This document shows positions 16,789 to 24,549 of a stretch of DNA of 29,208 nucleotides, one piece after another. The position numbers and the translations under genes are program-made. The notes under the pieces are model-generated. The model was not told the origin of the DNA, searched no databases, and was given only the letters and a program-made list of their open reading frames with translations. The DNA comes from JBAZOJ01 sp041648755. Its GTDB lineage: Bacteria > Planctomycetota > B143-G9. The stretch covers positions 1-29,208 of the forward strand of contig JBAZOJ010000014.1 in the NCBI GenBank assembly GCA_041648755.1, read 5' to 3'. How positions within the stretch are numbered: position 1 is the first letter of the stretch; the number at the start of each line of letters is the position of its first letter.

Positions 16789-17873
16789 TATGCCTCCTTA
16801 CGGCCGGTGCGCGTCGATAGGGCTTTCGACAGGGCTTTCTTCATTGCTTCTGCCCTGATCATGTCCCTTTCGGCCTCGTCCATTTCCCGACCGGCGGATA
16901 ACTGGATGTGCGCATTCTGAATGCCAAAAATGTGTGAAAAGAGCAGGGCTCCGGCCTTCTTCGGCAGCAACTCGAGTGTCGCTCCGAGCCGCAGAAGCGA
17001 AAGGCTGTCCATACACTCTACCAGAGGAAGCAGACGCGCGCGTTCCAGCGAACCGACGGCTCGCATGATGCGATCCTCGGCTCTGGTGCGTCGTTCCGGA
17101 TGAGACAGACTTTCTCGTGCCTTCCGCTCATAGGATTCCAGGGCAGCAACTGCCTTGCCAATCCCGGTAATTATATCAGCTTCGCTCATTCCCAGCGTTC
17201 GATCATTGATTATTCGGTAAATGTGGCCGACCGCTCTCTCTGCTCCAAAGGCGCCATCGAGCGTGTAGCCGATTTCCTTCGTGGCGCGGAGGGCCCTTTC
17301 GATTTCATTCGTTACAGACAGTGCCGGGAGATGGAGGATCGCGCAAGCCTTAAGTCCGGTGCCTACCTCGCGCGCCGAAGATGTCAGAAAGCCGAACTCC
17401 TCGTCGAAAGCGAACTCGACGGACGTTCCCAGGCTGTCGTCGAGCTGCCCGATCTCGTGCCAGACTTCTTCCGTCTGGAATCCGGGAGATGTAACGGAGA
17501 CAAGCAGATGGTCGCTCGCGTTTATAAAGGCGCTGAAGCGCTCATCCCCGGACATCGCCAGAGACCAGCGACGCTTCCCGGCGAAAAGCTCAGGCCCCCC
17601 GATCAGCCTCTCCGAAAGAGCTCCTCTCAACAGGAGCGGGATGTCGTCGGCGCGGGACCAAATGCAGAACGGGGAGTCCGGAATGGCATCGAGTGATGCG
17701 CGAAGAAGTTCCTCGACATGCTTAAGAGAAAAATCGCCTGCACGGTCGGCGAAGACAAATCCGCTCAGGTTGCGCGCAAGACTCACCCGCGAGGCAATTG
17801 CAACATCTTCCAGGTCCGGACGAGACAGCCAGCCGGGCTGGGAAGAGAAGATTCCACTCAAGTCCGGGGTCAA
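16788..17873 (-). CDS. mcsB: McsB-like guanidino-kinase-fold protein, probably catalytically dead
   Basis: The length (361 residues), blocks and position between mcsA and clpC identify a McsB homologue; McsB phosphorylates protein arginines to mark ClpCP substrates. Compared with B. subtilis McsB as I recall it: SSRIRLARN is ASRVSLARN (27-35); NEEDH is NASDH (118-122), losing both glutamates; the TSCPTN loop is TSSAREVGTG (164-173), losing the cysteine; RGIYGEGSEA is DGAFGAERA (206-214), losing the ATP-binding arginine. The fold-defining GYLTS..GTG, LHLPAL and TLGxSExDI blocks remain, as does RDMIRA at 336-341, equivalent to the RDxxRA phosphoarginine pocket. Loss of kinase activity is inferred. 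The start is TTG 17873, overlapping the mcsA stop (TTGA), with AAGGGG 5 nt upstream. Confidence 0.88.
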   Translation of the reverse strand: MTPDLSGIFSSQPGWLSRPDLEDVAIASRVSLARNLSGFVFADRAGDFSLKHVEELLRASLDAIPDSPFCIWSRADDIPLLLRGALSERLIGGPELFAGKRRWSLAMSGDERFSAFINASDHLLVSVTSPGFQTEEVWHEIGQLDDSLGTSVEFAFDEEFGFLTSSAREVGTGLKACAILHLPALSVTNEIERALRATKEIGYTLDGAFGAERAVGHIYRIINDRTLGMSEADIITGIGKAVAALESYERKARESLSHPERRTRAEDRIMRAVGSLERARLLPLVECMDSLSLLRLGATLELLPKKAGALLFSHIFGIQNAHIQLSAGREMDEAERDMIRAEAMKKALSKALSTRTGRKEA

Positions 17874-18379
17874 CTTATCCCCTTGATTCGGTCACGAAGC
17901 TCAGCGGCGAGTTCATAGTTTTCTGAGCGGATTGCGTCGTCAAGCTGCTTTTCGAGCGCCTGGATGGTCTGCTGTTTCCTGGAGGCTTCCCCGCAAATCA
18001 GCGCAGCCTTTCCTTTGTGCGTCGCAGAGCCATGCAGTCTGAGGAGAATCGGTCGGGCAGCTTCACGGAAAATGTGGAAGTCCTTCTCGCAACCGAATTT
18101 GCCGGATCTGCGGAGTGCCTTGATCGTAAGGCCGCAATCAGGACAGGTTTTCTCGTTGGCGTCTGATGGTGTTGCCTCGTTCTTGTCGGTCTCGGCTGAC
18201 TTTGTGGCTTCGTTGAGGAGGTGTTGGATCATGTCCTCGAACTTGCCCTCCTCCAATCCGGTCAGGCCAACGGTCTTTGCGCAATCGGCGCACAAGTGTA
18301 TGTCCTTGACACTGCCCCCGTCGGATACTTCTATCGAATGAACCGACGCGCGGCCCTTGCTGCATCTATCGCACTTCAT
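17870..18379 (-). CDS. mcsA: McsA-like zinc-finger/UVR adaptor
   Basis: McsA is the zinc-binding activator and adaptor of McsB. The 169-residue protein has cysteine pairs C3/C6 and C30/C33 (first zinc site) and C79/C82 (CPDCG). The fourth pair, normally GCxxCY, reads GCEKDF: C97 is present but the next cysteine is D100, so the second site lacks a ligand. The RPILLRLHGSATHKGK stretch is family-typical, and a UVR motif (~142-168, LEKQLDDAIRSENYELAAELRD) closes the protein as in McsA. The ATG at 18379 overlaps the queD stop (ATGA); longer frames run into queD. No ctsR gene precedes it, unlike the Firmicute ctsR-mcsA-mcsB-clpC operon. Confidence 0.88.
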   Translation of the reverse strand: MKCDRCSKGRASVHSIEVSDGGSVKDIHLCADCAKTVGLTGLEEGKFEDMIQHLLNEATKSAETDKNEATPSDANEKTCPDCGLTIKALRRSGKFGCEKDFHIFREAARPILLRLHGSATHKGKAALICGEASRKQQTIQALEKQLDDAIRSENYELAAELRDRIKGIS

Positions 18380-18762
18380 TCGGTTCTCTCCTGTTGCTCT
18401 ATAATATACGATCCGATACTTCCCTCGGACTCGTGAACGGTGACAGAATGAACGCTGACGCCTTTTGGCAGTCGGGGCGAGATTGCGTTCGCAAGATGCC
18501 GACACAGGTTCTCGGTCGTGGGGTTCTCCTGATCGAATGGGGGGCACTCATTCAAGTACCTGTGGTCGAATATCTCCACTTCGGAGGATAGCAGTGCCTT
18601 CAGGATATGGAAGTCCACCAGCATGCCGAATTCGTCGAGGACATTGCCCTGAACTGTCAGAATGACACGCCAATTGTGGCCGTGCAAGTTCTCGCACTTG
18701 TGCCCTTCGATACGAAGGCGGTGAGCTGAGGCAAAGGTCTTTTCGACTGAAATTCTGTACAT
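18376..18762 (-). CDS. queD: 6-carboxy-5,6,7,8-tetrahydropterin synthase family protein (QueD)
   Basis: QueD converts dihydroneopterin triphosphate to 6-carboxytetrahydropterin in queuosine/7-deazaguanine synthesis. The 128 residues match the family length. Zinc ligands are H14 (SAHRL), H27 and H29 (LHGHN), with catalytic C23 in CENLHGH as expected for QueD. Later blocks are MLVDFHILK, FDHRYLNE, PTTENL and VHESEG, the last with the catalytic glutamate. The homologous 6-pyruvoyl-tetrahydropterin synthase is the alternative, but the CxxxHGH spacing favours QueD. It is the first gene after a promoter and overlaps mcsA by 4 nt, so tRNA modification and the Clp genes share a transcript. No other que genes are in the window. 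Confidence 0.9.
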   Translation of the reverse strand: MYRISVEKTFASAHRLRIEGHKCENLHGHNWRVILTVQGNVLDEFGMLVDFHILKALLSSEVEIFDHRYLNECPPFDQENPTTENLCRHLANAISPRLPKGVSVHSVTVHESEGSIGSYIIEQQERTE

Positions 18763-18787
18763 TTAACCCCCGCGAACGCGCTGCTGA

Positions 18788-18815
18788 ATTATGACACCGT
18801 GGACTGTGGGGTCAA
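18788..18815 (-). promoter_or_regulatory. Candidate promoter for the queD-mcsA-mcsB-clpC run
   Basis: On the minus strand TTGACC (18810-18815) is followed, after 16 nt, by CATAAT (18788-18793), about 25 nt upstream of the queD ATG. Transcription would start near 18781, leaving a leader under 20 nt. It is the only good promoter match before the run of overlapping genes. No CIRCE or CtsR operator repeat is seen around it. Confidence 0.55.
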
Positions 18816-18858
18816 TTCAAAAGGGCCTCGCAGGCAGAAAGGAGGTATAATCGGTGAC

Positions 18859-19545
18859 ATGTTGCAACCCGGCCCGACTGTGCATTCCCGACCGTCTTTA
18901 GTCCACATTCTGCTCAAGGCTGCAGTGATCTTCATGCTCATTGAGGCTGCGACTTTCGGGCTCCTCATTTCCGCCTATCGAATTACTGCTGCTGAGATGG
19001 CTGCAGGTCCGCGCCCGTTGCAGTGGGTAGACGATCGGATTGCCGGACGCAACCTGACAATCAGCATTGCCTTGGCCGTGTCGGCCATTGCACTGATTCT
19101 CTTCACGCTTTGGCTGGTCAAAGCCCTGGTGACAAGATCCCAAAGACCCCTTGTGATTGGCCTTGCCAGCCTCATTGTTCCAGGTTCGCGTCGGGAGATT
19201 CCGTTCTCGGAAATAGCCGCGGTAGTTGTGTGGAGCGAGTTTCCTCCCGGCGATTCAACGATATTTGAGGGGCTCTGTGCCCCTGAAGTGAACGCACGCG
19301 GTTCTTCCATCGAGACAGTGGTGTTTCTCGACAAGCCGGTAGCGATTGACGCTCTGGCTGGCATAGAGCCCGGTGATTGCGACAGGTCCCGCTTGCTTCG
19401 CGGGTTTTACAGGCATTCCGACAACGAAGAACTGTTGTCCGAATTGGCTCGGAGACTGACACAGAGCAATCCTGCTGCGCGGGTGTACACGATCGTCAGC
19501 AAGTTCGCGCGCCAGAGAGTGATCTGGCGACCTTCCGCTCAATAG
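18859..19545 (+). CDS. Two-TM membrane protein with possible PH-like domain, unknown function
   Basis: A 228-residue protein with two strong TM helices at about residues 19-40 and 67-90. They are followed by a soluble domain beginning RPLVIGLASLIVPGSRREIPFSEIAAVVVW. That strand pattern (a value printed by a beta hairpin, then the REIPFSEI turn) resembles bacterial PH-like domains attached to membrane helices, but I do not recognise the exact family. Start choice: the frame is open to a GTG at 18799 without a ribosome site; ATG 18859 has AAAGGAGG at 18838-18845, with a slightly long 13-nt spacing. It is the only plus-strand gene in the right two thirds of the window, divergent from queD and tail-to-tail with the ArgG-like gene with no gap. 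Confidence 0.65.
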   Translation: MLQPGPTVHSRPSLVHILLKAAVIFMLIEAATFGLLISAYRITAAEMAAGPRPLQWVDDRIAGRNLTISIALAVSAIALILFTLWLVKALVTRSQRPLVIGLASLIVPGSRREIPFSEIAAVVVWSEFPPGDSTIFEGLCAPEVNARGSSIETVVFLDKPVAIDALAGIEPGDCDRSRLLRGFYRHSDNEELLSELARRLTQSNPAARVYTIVSKFARQRVIWRPSAQ

Positions 19546-20790
19546 CTACTTGTCTGCCGGCTTCTCCTGGTCTCCATCGATCGTGCGGCGATCTCGGGAC
19601 GCTTCGATACGGTTGACCAATCCTGAGACCTTGGAAAAGCCCTCGACCGCGGATGCACCCAGCACATCGTAATGGCTTCGGTCCGGAGGAAGCACCAGCG
19701 AGTTGGGTGACTTCCTTCCGGCAACAGTGCAATTACCCATAAGCAATTTCAACCTTACGGTACCCGAGACCTTTTCCTGGGTCTTGTCAAAGTACGCATC
19801 CAGGGCATCTCTCAACGTGGTGTACCAGTCTCCATGCATCAGCAGTTCGCCGTAGCGCAGCGACATGACTTCCTGATGCTGCAGCACTTTCTGAGACAGC
19901 GTGATGAGGTTCAGAGCCCGGTGTGCCGTGAACAGCACTTTTGCGGCAGGATATTCGCAGACTTCCCTGAGCTTGATTCCAAGCAGGCCGTCCGACACAA
20001 GATCCGCCCTTCCGACGCCATGCTCTGCCGCGATGAATGCCAATTCCTCCATCAGGGCCAACGGAGACATCTCACGGCCGTTCAGTGACACCGGTTGTCC
20101 CGATGCGAAACCGATCTCGATTTCGGCTCCCTTCCGCGGCGCCTTTGTCGGGTCCTCGGTTATGCTGAACATCTCCTTGGACGGTTCTTTCCAGAAATCG
20201 CGCAATACCCCGAAGTAGACCGTGGTTCCCCAGATATTCTCGTCGAGGGCAAACCTCCGCTCGGGGTCCAGATAGGGCGAGTCCTTGCCAAGCAGGTTTT
20301 CCAGGGCAGCGAACATTTTCTCGGGGGTGTTCCACTTCCAGACCCGCGGCGGGGATATGCACTCGAACTCCGGAGCCAGGCTGGCAAGAAGGCTGTCGTA
20401 GCGGACCTGCTCATTGCTGGAAATGGATGCGCCGTGTGCGACGCAGGTAATTCCGTTTTCCAGGGCAATATTGACGAGCCCGCGGATGATGGGTATGCTC
20501 GCCATGGGGCGCGCCAGGAAGAAGCCGTTGGCGATCTCGGCATCAGCTCTGAGCGCTTTGAATGCAATTTTCTCGATGAAGAATGAGCGCAGGTCGCTGA
20601 TGTGGACCTGTGTTGCGCCAAGTTTGTAGGCTGCGGCGACCGCCTGTTGTATGTTCTTCCTGCCGCCGAGATCTGCCATATAGACGATGACGTCCATATT
20701 CATCTCGTTGGCCAGATAGTCGATGCAGAGCGATGTGCTCAGCCCTCCATTGTAGGCAAGCACCACTTTTCTACGATTTGCCGGGCTCAC
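19546..20790 (-). CDS. Argininosuccinate synthase-like protein with altered active site
   Basis: The 414-residue length and many blocks (HGVGRADLVSDGLLGIK, LREALDAYFD-like, EKVSGTVRLKLLMGNCTVAGRKSP) are those of ArgG, which ligates citrulline and aspartate using ATP. The active site differs. The PP-loop SGGLDTS is NGGLSTS (14-20). The GTSLARP citrulline region is shifted and reads FFLARPMASIP (90-100). HGATGKGNDQVRFE reads HGASISSNEQVRYD (119-132). SxDEN is ALDEN, and the YETP tyrosine is cysteine (CEYP). Scaffold conserved with substrate contacts replaced suggests a paralogue with another substrate or lost activity, so I give no argG symbol. It starts with GTG overlapping the lon stop (GTGA). 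The extra C-terminal tail after the LVNR helix is charged and unconserved. Whether a true argG exists elsewhere is unknown. Confidence 0.85.
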   Translation of the reverse strand: MSPANRRKVVLAYNGGLSTSLCIDYLANEMNMDVIVYMADLGGRKNIQQAVAAAYKLGATQVHISDLRSFFIEKIAFKALRADAEIANGFFLARPMASIPIIRGLVNIALENGITCVAHGASISSNEQVRYDSLLASLAPEFECISPPRVWKWNTPEKMFAALENLLGKDSPYLDPERRFALDENIWGTTVYFGVLRDFWKEPSKEMFSITEDPTKAPRKGAEIEIGFASGQPVSLNGREMSPLALMEELAFIAAEHGVGRADLVSDGLLGIKLREVCEYPAAKVLFTAHRALNLITLSQKVLQHQEVMSLRYGELLMHGDWYTTLRDALDAYFDKTQEKVSGTVRLKLLMGNCTVAGRKSPNSLVLPPDRSHYDVLGASAVEGFSKVSGLVNRIEASRDRRTIDGDQEKPADK

Positions 20791-23231
20791 TTCACTGTCT
20801 CCTTCGGGAACACGACCTTTGCGACATCTTCGTAGTGGTCAACAAAGATGAACTCGATTCCCTCCTTGACGTATTCGGGAATCTCCTCCAGATCCTTGGT
20901 GTTCTCCTTCGGCAGGAGTATGGTCTTGACCCCGCTCTTCCGCGCGGCGATAACCTTCTCCTTGATGCCCCCGACGGGGAGAACGCGTCCGGTAAGGGTG
21001 AGTTCGCCTGTCATTGCGACTTTCTTCCGTATTGGTCTGGCCAGCGCAAGGGAAAGAAGGCTTGTGGCCATGGTGACACCTGCTGAGGGCCCGTCCTTCG
21101 GGGTCGCACCGGCGGGAACGTGGAGATGAATGGAGTGGGTGTCGAAAAATGCCGGGTCGGCGCCGAAATCCCGAGCCTTCTCCTTGATGTACGAATAGGC
21201 AATGGCGGTGGATTCGATCATTACGCTGCCAAGTTGCCCGGTCTGCCTGAAACCCCCGCTGTTGGAGGGAATTGCGGCAGACTCGATGTATAAAGTCGTT
21301 CCTCCCATGGGAGTCCACGCGAGACCCATGACGACGCCGGCTTCGAGCTTCTTCCACGCTGCTTCTTCGGGGAATCGGGGCTTCCCCAGGTACTTCTCCA
21401 CATCCTTGTCAGATACCTTGACGTTCTCAACGCCCTTCTCAGCGTAGTCTACCGCGATCTTGCGGAGGATGGATGTAACCGCTCTCTCCAGATTGCGGAC
21501 GCCTGCTTCCCGGGCATAGTCGTTGATCAGCTTGCGGATCGCAGGATCTGTAATCTTGACCTGGCTCAACGGAATATTGTGGCGGGAAAGCTGCTTGGGA
21601 ATGATGTGGCGCCTGGCGATCTGCACCTTCTCCTCAAGAATGTAACCTGACAGATGGATCACTTCCATTCGATCCAGCAGCGGAGCAGGGATGGTGTCCG
21701 GTACGTTTGCTGTCGCTATGAAGAGCACCTTCGTCAGGTCGAAGGGCACATCCAGGTAGTGATCGCTGAAAGCAAAATTCTGTTCAGGGTCGAGGACTTC
21801 CAGAAGAGCGGATGCCGGATCTCCCTGGTAGGAAATGCCGACTTTGTCGATCTCGTCCAGCATGATGACCGGATTGGCAGTCCCAACCGTTCGGATCGAC
21901 TGCATGATCTTCCCCGGCATCGCGCCGACGTAGGTGCGGCGATGGCCCTTTATCTCTGCCTCGTCCCTCATTCCTCCCAGCGAGAAACGGAAGAACTTCC
22001 GGCCAAGTGCTTCAGCAACTGCCCTTCCGATCGAAGTCTTGCCAACTCCTGGAGGTCCGACAAGACAGAGAATCGAGCCCGTCAGCGAGCCCTTCAGTTT
22101 CGAAACGGCTATGAATTCGACTATGCGTTGCTTCACATCGTCCAGACCGAAATGGTCGCGATCCAGAATCTTCCGGGCCGCTTTCGGATCCAGGTTGTCT
22201 TCAGTCTCTATTCCCCAGGGCAGCGCAAGCAGCCAATCCAGGTAATTCCGTACTACTCCGAATTCCGCGCTGTGCGGCTCAAGCAGGGAGTACTTCTCCA
22301 GTTCCTCTTCTATGACCTTGCGCACATCGTCCGGCACCTTGAGCTGTTTCAGTCGCTCGTGATACTTGTCGGTCTGTGCGGATTTCTCGTCCTTTTCGAG
22401 ACCCAGTTCCTGTTTGATCGCACGCAGTTGCTCGCGAAGGAAATACTCGCGTTGCTGTGTGCTCAGGCGCTCCTGCATCTGCTTGTTGATCTTCTCCTTG
22501 ATCTCGTTGATCTCGATTTCCTTCTTCAGCAGGAGAAGGACCTTGCGAAGCCGCTCGATGATAGGGAAGGTCTCCAGTATTTCCTGCAGTTCGAAGGGTT
22601 CCGCGCTGGTCAGAGATGCAGCGAAATCCGCCAGGCGGCTGGGGTCATTAATTGAGGTGGAGGACATGAGTTGGCGCATCTCTTCCTGGAACAGAGGATT
22701 GAGGCGCATCACGTCCTTGAGGGCCTGGATAATAGCCAGAGTGTGGGCTCTGATTTCGGATGCGGGGAGATCGGGTTCCGGCTTGGGATACGATATTGTC
22801 GCCGCATAGACCGGCCCCTCGCGGAAGAAGTCCACGATCTCCATGCGGGAGACAACCTGTACAAGCATCTGGTAATGAGAGTTCTCGTCCTCCCCGGCCT
22901 TGAGAATTCTGCCAACGACTCCGACATGATAAATGTCGTTGAATGACAGACGATCTTCGGCGTCGGTGTCTTTCTGGAGAGCGAAGCCGATGACTCGGTG
23001 AGCCGATTTCATCGCGGACGAAACAGTATGCGCGAAGAGCGGTTCGTTTGATTGAAACGGCAGAACCATCCCCGGGAAAAGGGGACGTTGCTTGAGGGGA
23101 AGGATGTAGACCCGGTCGGGCAGGAAGTTCAGAGCGAGGTCGATGCCCGCATCATCTCCCAGGCGCTGGGTGTTTTCGGGCTCTCCGCCGCCGTTGCCGT
23201 TCTTCTTGTCGTCAGAATTGTTCTCTTCCAT
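20787..23231 (-). CDS. lon: ATP-dependent protease Lon
   Basis: Lon degrades damaged and regulatory proteins as a cytoplasmic hexamer. The 814 residues are the standard length for LonA: an N-terminal LON substrate-binding domain preceded by a short charged, glycine- and asparagine-rich leader, a coiled-coil region (LSTQQREYFLREQLRAIKQEL), AAA+ Walker A GPPGVGKTS and Walker B VIMLDEIDK, and a C-terminal Ser-Lys protease with S716 in PKDGPSAGV and K759 in GGIKEK. All catalytic residues are present. The ATG at 23231 has AGAGGGAG 6 nt upstream. It lies 67 nt after the anti-sigma gene, with its own weak promoter match, and is translationally coupled to the ArgG-like gene downstream. Confidence 0.97.
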   Translation of the reverse strand: MEENNSDDKKNGNGGGEPENTQRLGDDAGIDLALNFLPDRVYILPLKQRPLFPGMVLPFQSNEPLFAHTVSSAMKSAHRVIGFALQKDTDAEDRLSFNDIYHVGVVGRILKAGEDENSHYQMLVQVVSRMEIVDFFREGPVYAATISYPKPEPDLPASEIRAHTLAIIQALKDVMRLNPLFQEEMRQLMSSTSINDPSRLADFAASLTSAEPFELQEILETFPIIERLRKVLLLLKKEIEINEIKEKINKQMQERLSTQQREYFLREQLRAIKQELGLEKDEKSAQTDKYHERLKQLKVPDDVRKVIEEELEKYSLLEPHSAEFGVVRNYLDWLLALPWGIETEDNLDPKAARKILDRDHFGLDDVKQRIVEFIAVSKLKGSLTGSILCLVGPPGVGKTSIGRAVAEALGRKFFRFSLGGMRDEAEIKGHRRTYVGAMPGKIMQSIRTVGTANPVIMLDEIDKVGISYQGDPASALLEVLDPEQNFAFSDHYLDVPFDLTKVLFIATANVPDTIPAPLLDRMEVIHLSGYILEEKVQIARRHIIPKQLSRHNIPLSQVKITDPAIRKLINDYAREAGVRNLERAVTSILRKIAVDYAEKGVENVKVSDKDVEKYLGKPRFPEEAAWKKLEAGVVMGLAWTPMGGTTLYIESAAIPSNSGGFRQTGQLGSVMIESTAIAYSYIKEKARDFGADPAFFDTHSIHLHVPAGATPKDGPSAGVTMATSLLSLALARPIRKKVAMTGELTLTGRVLPVGGIKEKVIAARKSGVKTILLPKENTKDLEEIPEYVKEGIEFIFVDHYEDVAKVVFPKETVK

Positions 23232-23255
23232 TGCACTCCCTCTTGTCCCTGCTGC

Positions 23256-23283
23256 ATTATTGCGGTCTCAGAGGAAAATGCAA
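23256..23283 (-). promoter_or_regulatory. Weak candidate promoter for lon
   Basis: In the 67-nt gap between the anti-sigma gene and lon, minus-strand TTGCAT (23278-23283) is separated by 16 nt from AATAAT (23256-23261). Each hexamer has imperfect matches to sigma70 consensus. Transcription from here would give a leader of about 20 nt. Read-through from the sigma operon is an equally good explanation for lon expression. Confidence 0.35.
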
Positions 23284-23298
23284 CTAAACCGAAGAGAG

Positions 23299-24549
23299 TT
23301 ACCTGTCGGACAGCACTCCCGGGAACAGCTTGTCGAACACATCCTGTCTGGCAGTGCGCATGGCCGACATATTCTCGAATTCGGTTGTCGTGTTGTTCTC
23401 GACGAGCTTGACGCGCCCGTCCGAGGTAATCCCGACGACGATGCGTCCATCCTGATCGTTGTAGAAATGGGTGGACACGCAATCGTTCAGATCCCGCCCG
23501 CTGAACATGAAAATCGAGACCGAGTTGTCAGCGGGAGTGAGTGACAAATCAAAGGAGAACCGATGCTCTTCCATTGGCAGGAATTTCCGGTACTGCTTCG
23601 GCATCGAATCAATGTACTCACTGGCCTTCTGTGGCTCCCCGACTTCGCGATAGCACCATGAAATCCAGAAACCGGAGACATCATGAAGGAAAGGGGAGGG
23701 GCTGTCCCAGGAGGAAAGAAGCTGCCGGGTCGCGCTATCGAAGTCCCCGGCGAAGATCCTGCGCTTTGCCTCCATATACGCCGCAACGGCCGGATCTGTC
23801 GTGTCAGGAGGTTGTCCGGGAAGCAGGGAGTATCCGTAGCTCGGGGCCACAAGGTCCGGTGCGGGAATCAGGTTGGGCGACATCGAGGCGAGGGTTGCGA
23901 GTTCCTGGGGGGAAAGAGCGCCGGTTGCTCCATACTGTTCGAACTGGCCTACAGTCCTCGCAGCCCGGAGGAAGAACTCCCGGATTCTTCGGTACTCTTC
24001 GGCGGTGAACACCCGCTCGGATTGGGGAGAGTCGAGTTCACTCACGATTTGCCGCCCTGTTTCCAGAAGAGAGAGCATGCGGAGATGACTGTGCATAATT
24101 GAGGCGGCCCTTTGGGGGTCAGACGCCGACAAGAGGCGGACTTCGTCGTTGAAGAACCGGGCGTTTCGTGCGAATCCCGTTATCTGGTTTTTCAGGGAGG
24201 AGGCAAAGGCTTCGTTGCTTGTTGTCTGGCTTCCAATCGGGAGCACAAGACCCACAGCAAGGCCGATTATCAGTGCCGCGGCGATGGCCGCGATTCGTGC
24301 AAAAGTGCGTGTGCGGGAAGGCTGCCTGGGCAGGGCCCCGATAATTCTCCCGGGCAAGCCATCGGGCGCGGACAGGGGGGCCAGGAGTCGCTCCATTGCA
24401 GGATCGTCAAGGATGGCATCACATGCCTCACGGCAGGCTGCGCACGTCTTTACATGCTCGTCCAGCCGCATCTCTTCGTCCCTTGCCAACTCGCCAGCAA
24501 GGTACTTTGTGAGTAGCGCAATGCTATGGAATTCACACTTGTCGCTCAT
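23299..24549 (-). CDS. Zinc-binding anti-sigma factor with large outer domain
   Basis: The 416-residue protein starts with an anti-sigma ZAS domain: H32-x3-C36-x2-C39 in DEHVKTCAACREAC, preceded by an amphipathic helix. A single TM helix lies at ~84-104. The remaining ~310 residues would be periplasmic and are largely helical, with a TPR-like stretch (FLHDVSGFWISWCYREVG..KASEYIDSM) and a beta-rich C-terminal part (GRIVVGITSDGRVKLVEN). The N-terminus should hold the neighbouring ECF sigma inactive until the outer part senses a signal or is cleaved. The ATG at 24549 lies inside the sigma gene (17-nt overlap, different frame), typical of cognate pairs. The sensed signal is unknown. Confidence 0.87.
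   Translation of the reverse strand: MSDKCEFHSIALLTKYLAGELARDEEMRLDEHVKTCAACREACDAILDDPAMERLLAPLSAPDGLPGRIIGALPRQPSRTRTFARIAAIAAALIIGLAVGLVLPIGSQTTSNEAFASSLKNQITGFARNARFFNDEVRLLSASDPQRAASIMHSHLRMLSLLETGRQIVSELDSPQSERVFTAEEYRRIREFFLRAARTVGQFEQYGATGALSPQELATLASMSPNLIPAPDLVAPSYGYSLLPGQPPDTTDPAVAAYMEAKRRIFAGDFDSATRQLLSSWDSPSPFLHDVSGFWISWCYREVGEPQKASEYIDSMPKQYRKFLPMEEHRFSFDLSLTPADNSVSIFMFSGRDLNDCVSTHFYNDQDGRIVVGITSDGRVKLVENNTTTEFENMSAMRTARQDVFDKLFPGVLSDR

Noticed and set aside
18846..18851. Perfect TATAAT just upstream of the two-TM gene as its promoter
   Set aside because: No -35 element lies at 16-18 nt upstream, and transcription would start at the ATG itself, discarding the GGAGG ribosome site.
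18763..18858. CtsR or CIRCE heat-shock operator before the clpC run
   Set aside because: Neither the CtsR heptad direct repeat nor the TTAGCACTC/GAGTGCTAA inverted repeat is present.
21654..22655. 333-residue plus-strand open frame opposite lon
   Set aside because: Lon is unambiguous on the other strand; this frame lacks any recognisable feature.
22950..23298. Alternative coding on the plus strand around the lon start
   Set aside because: The short open frames there are mirror images of the lon N-terminus and the anti-sigma end.
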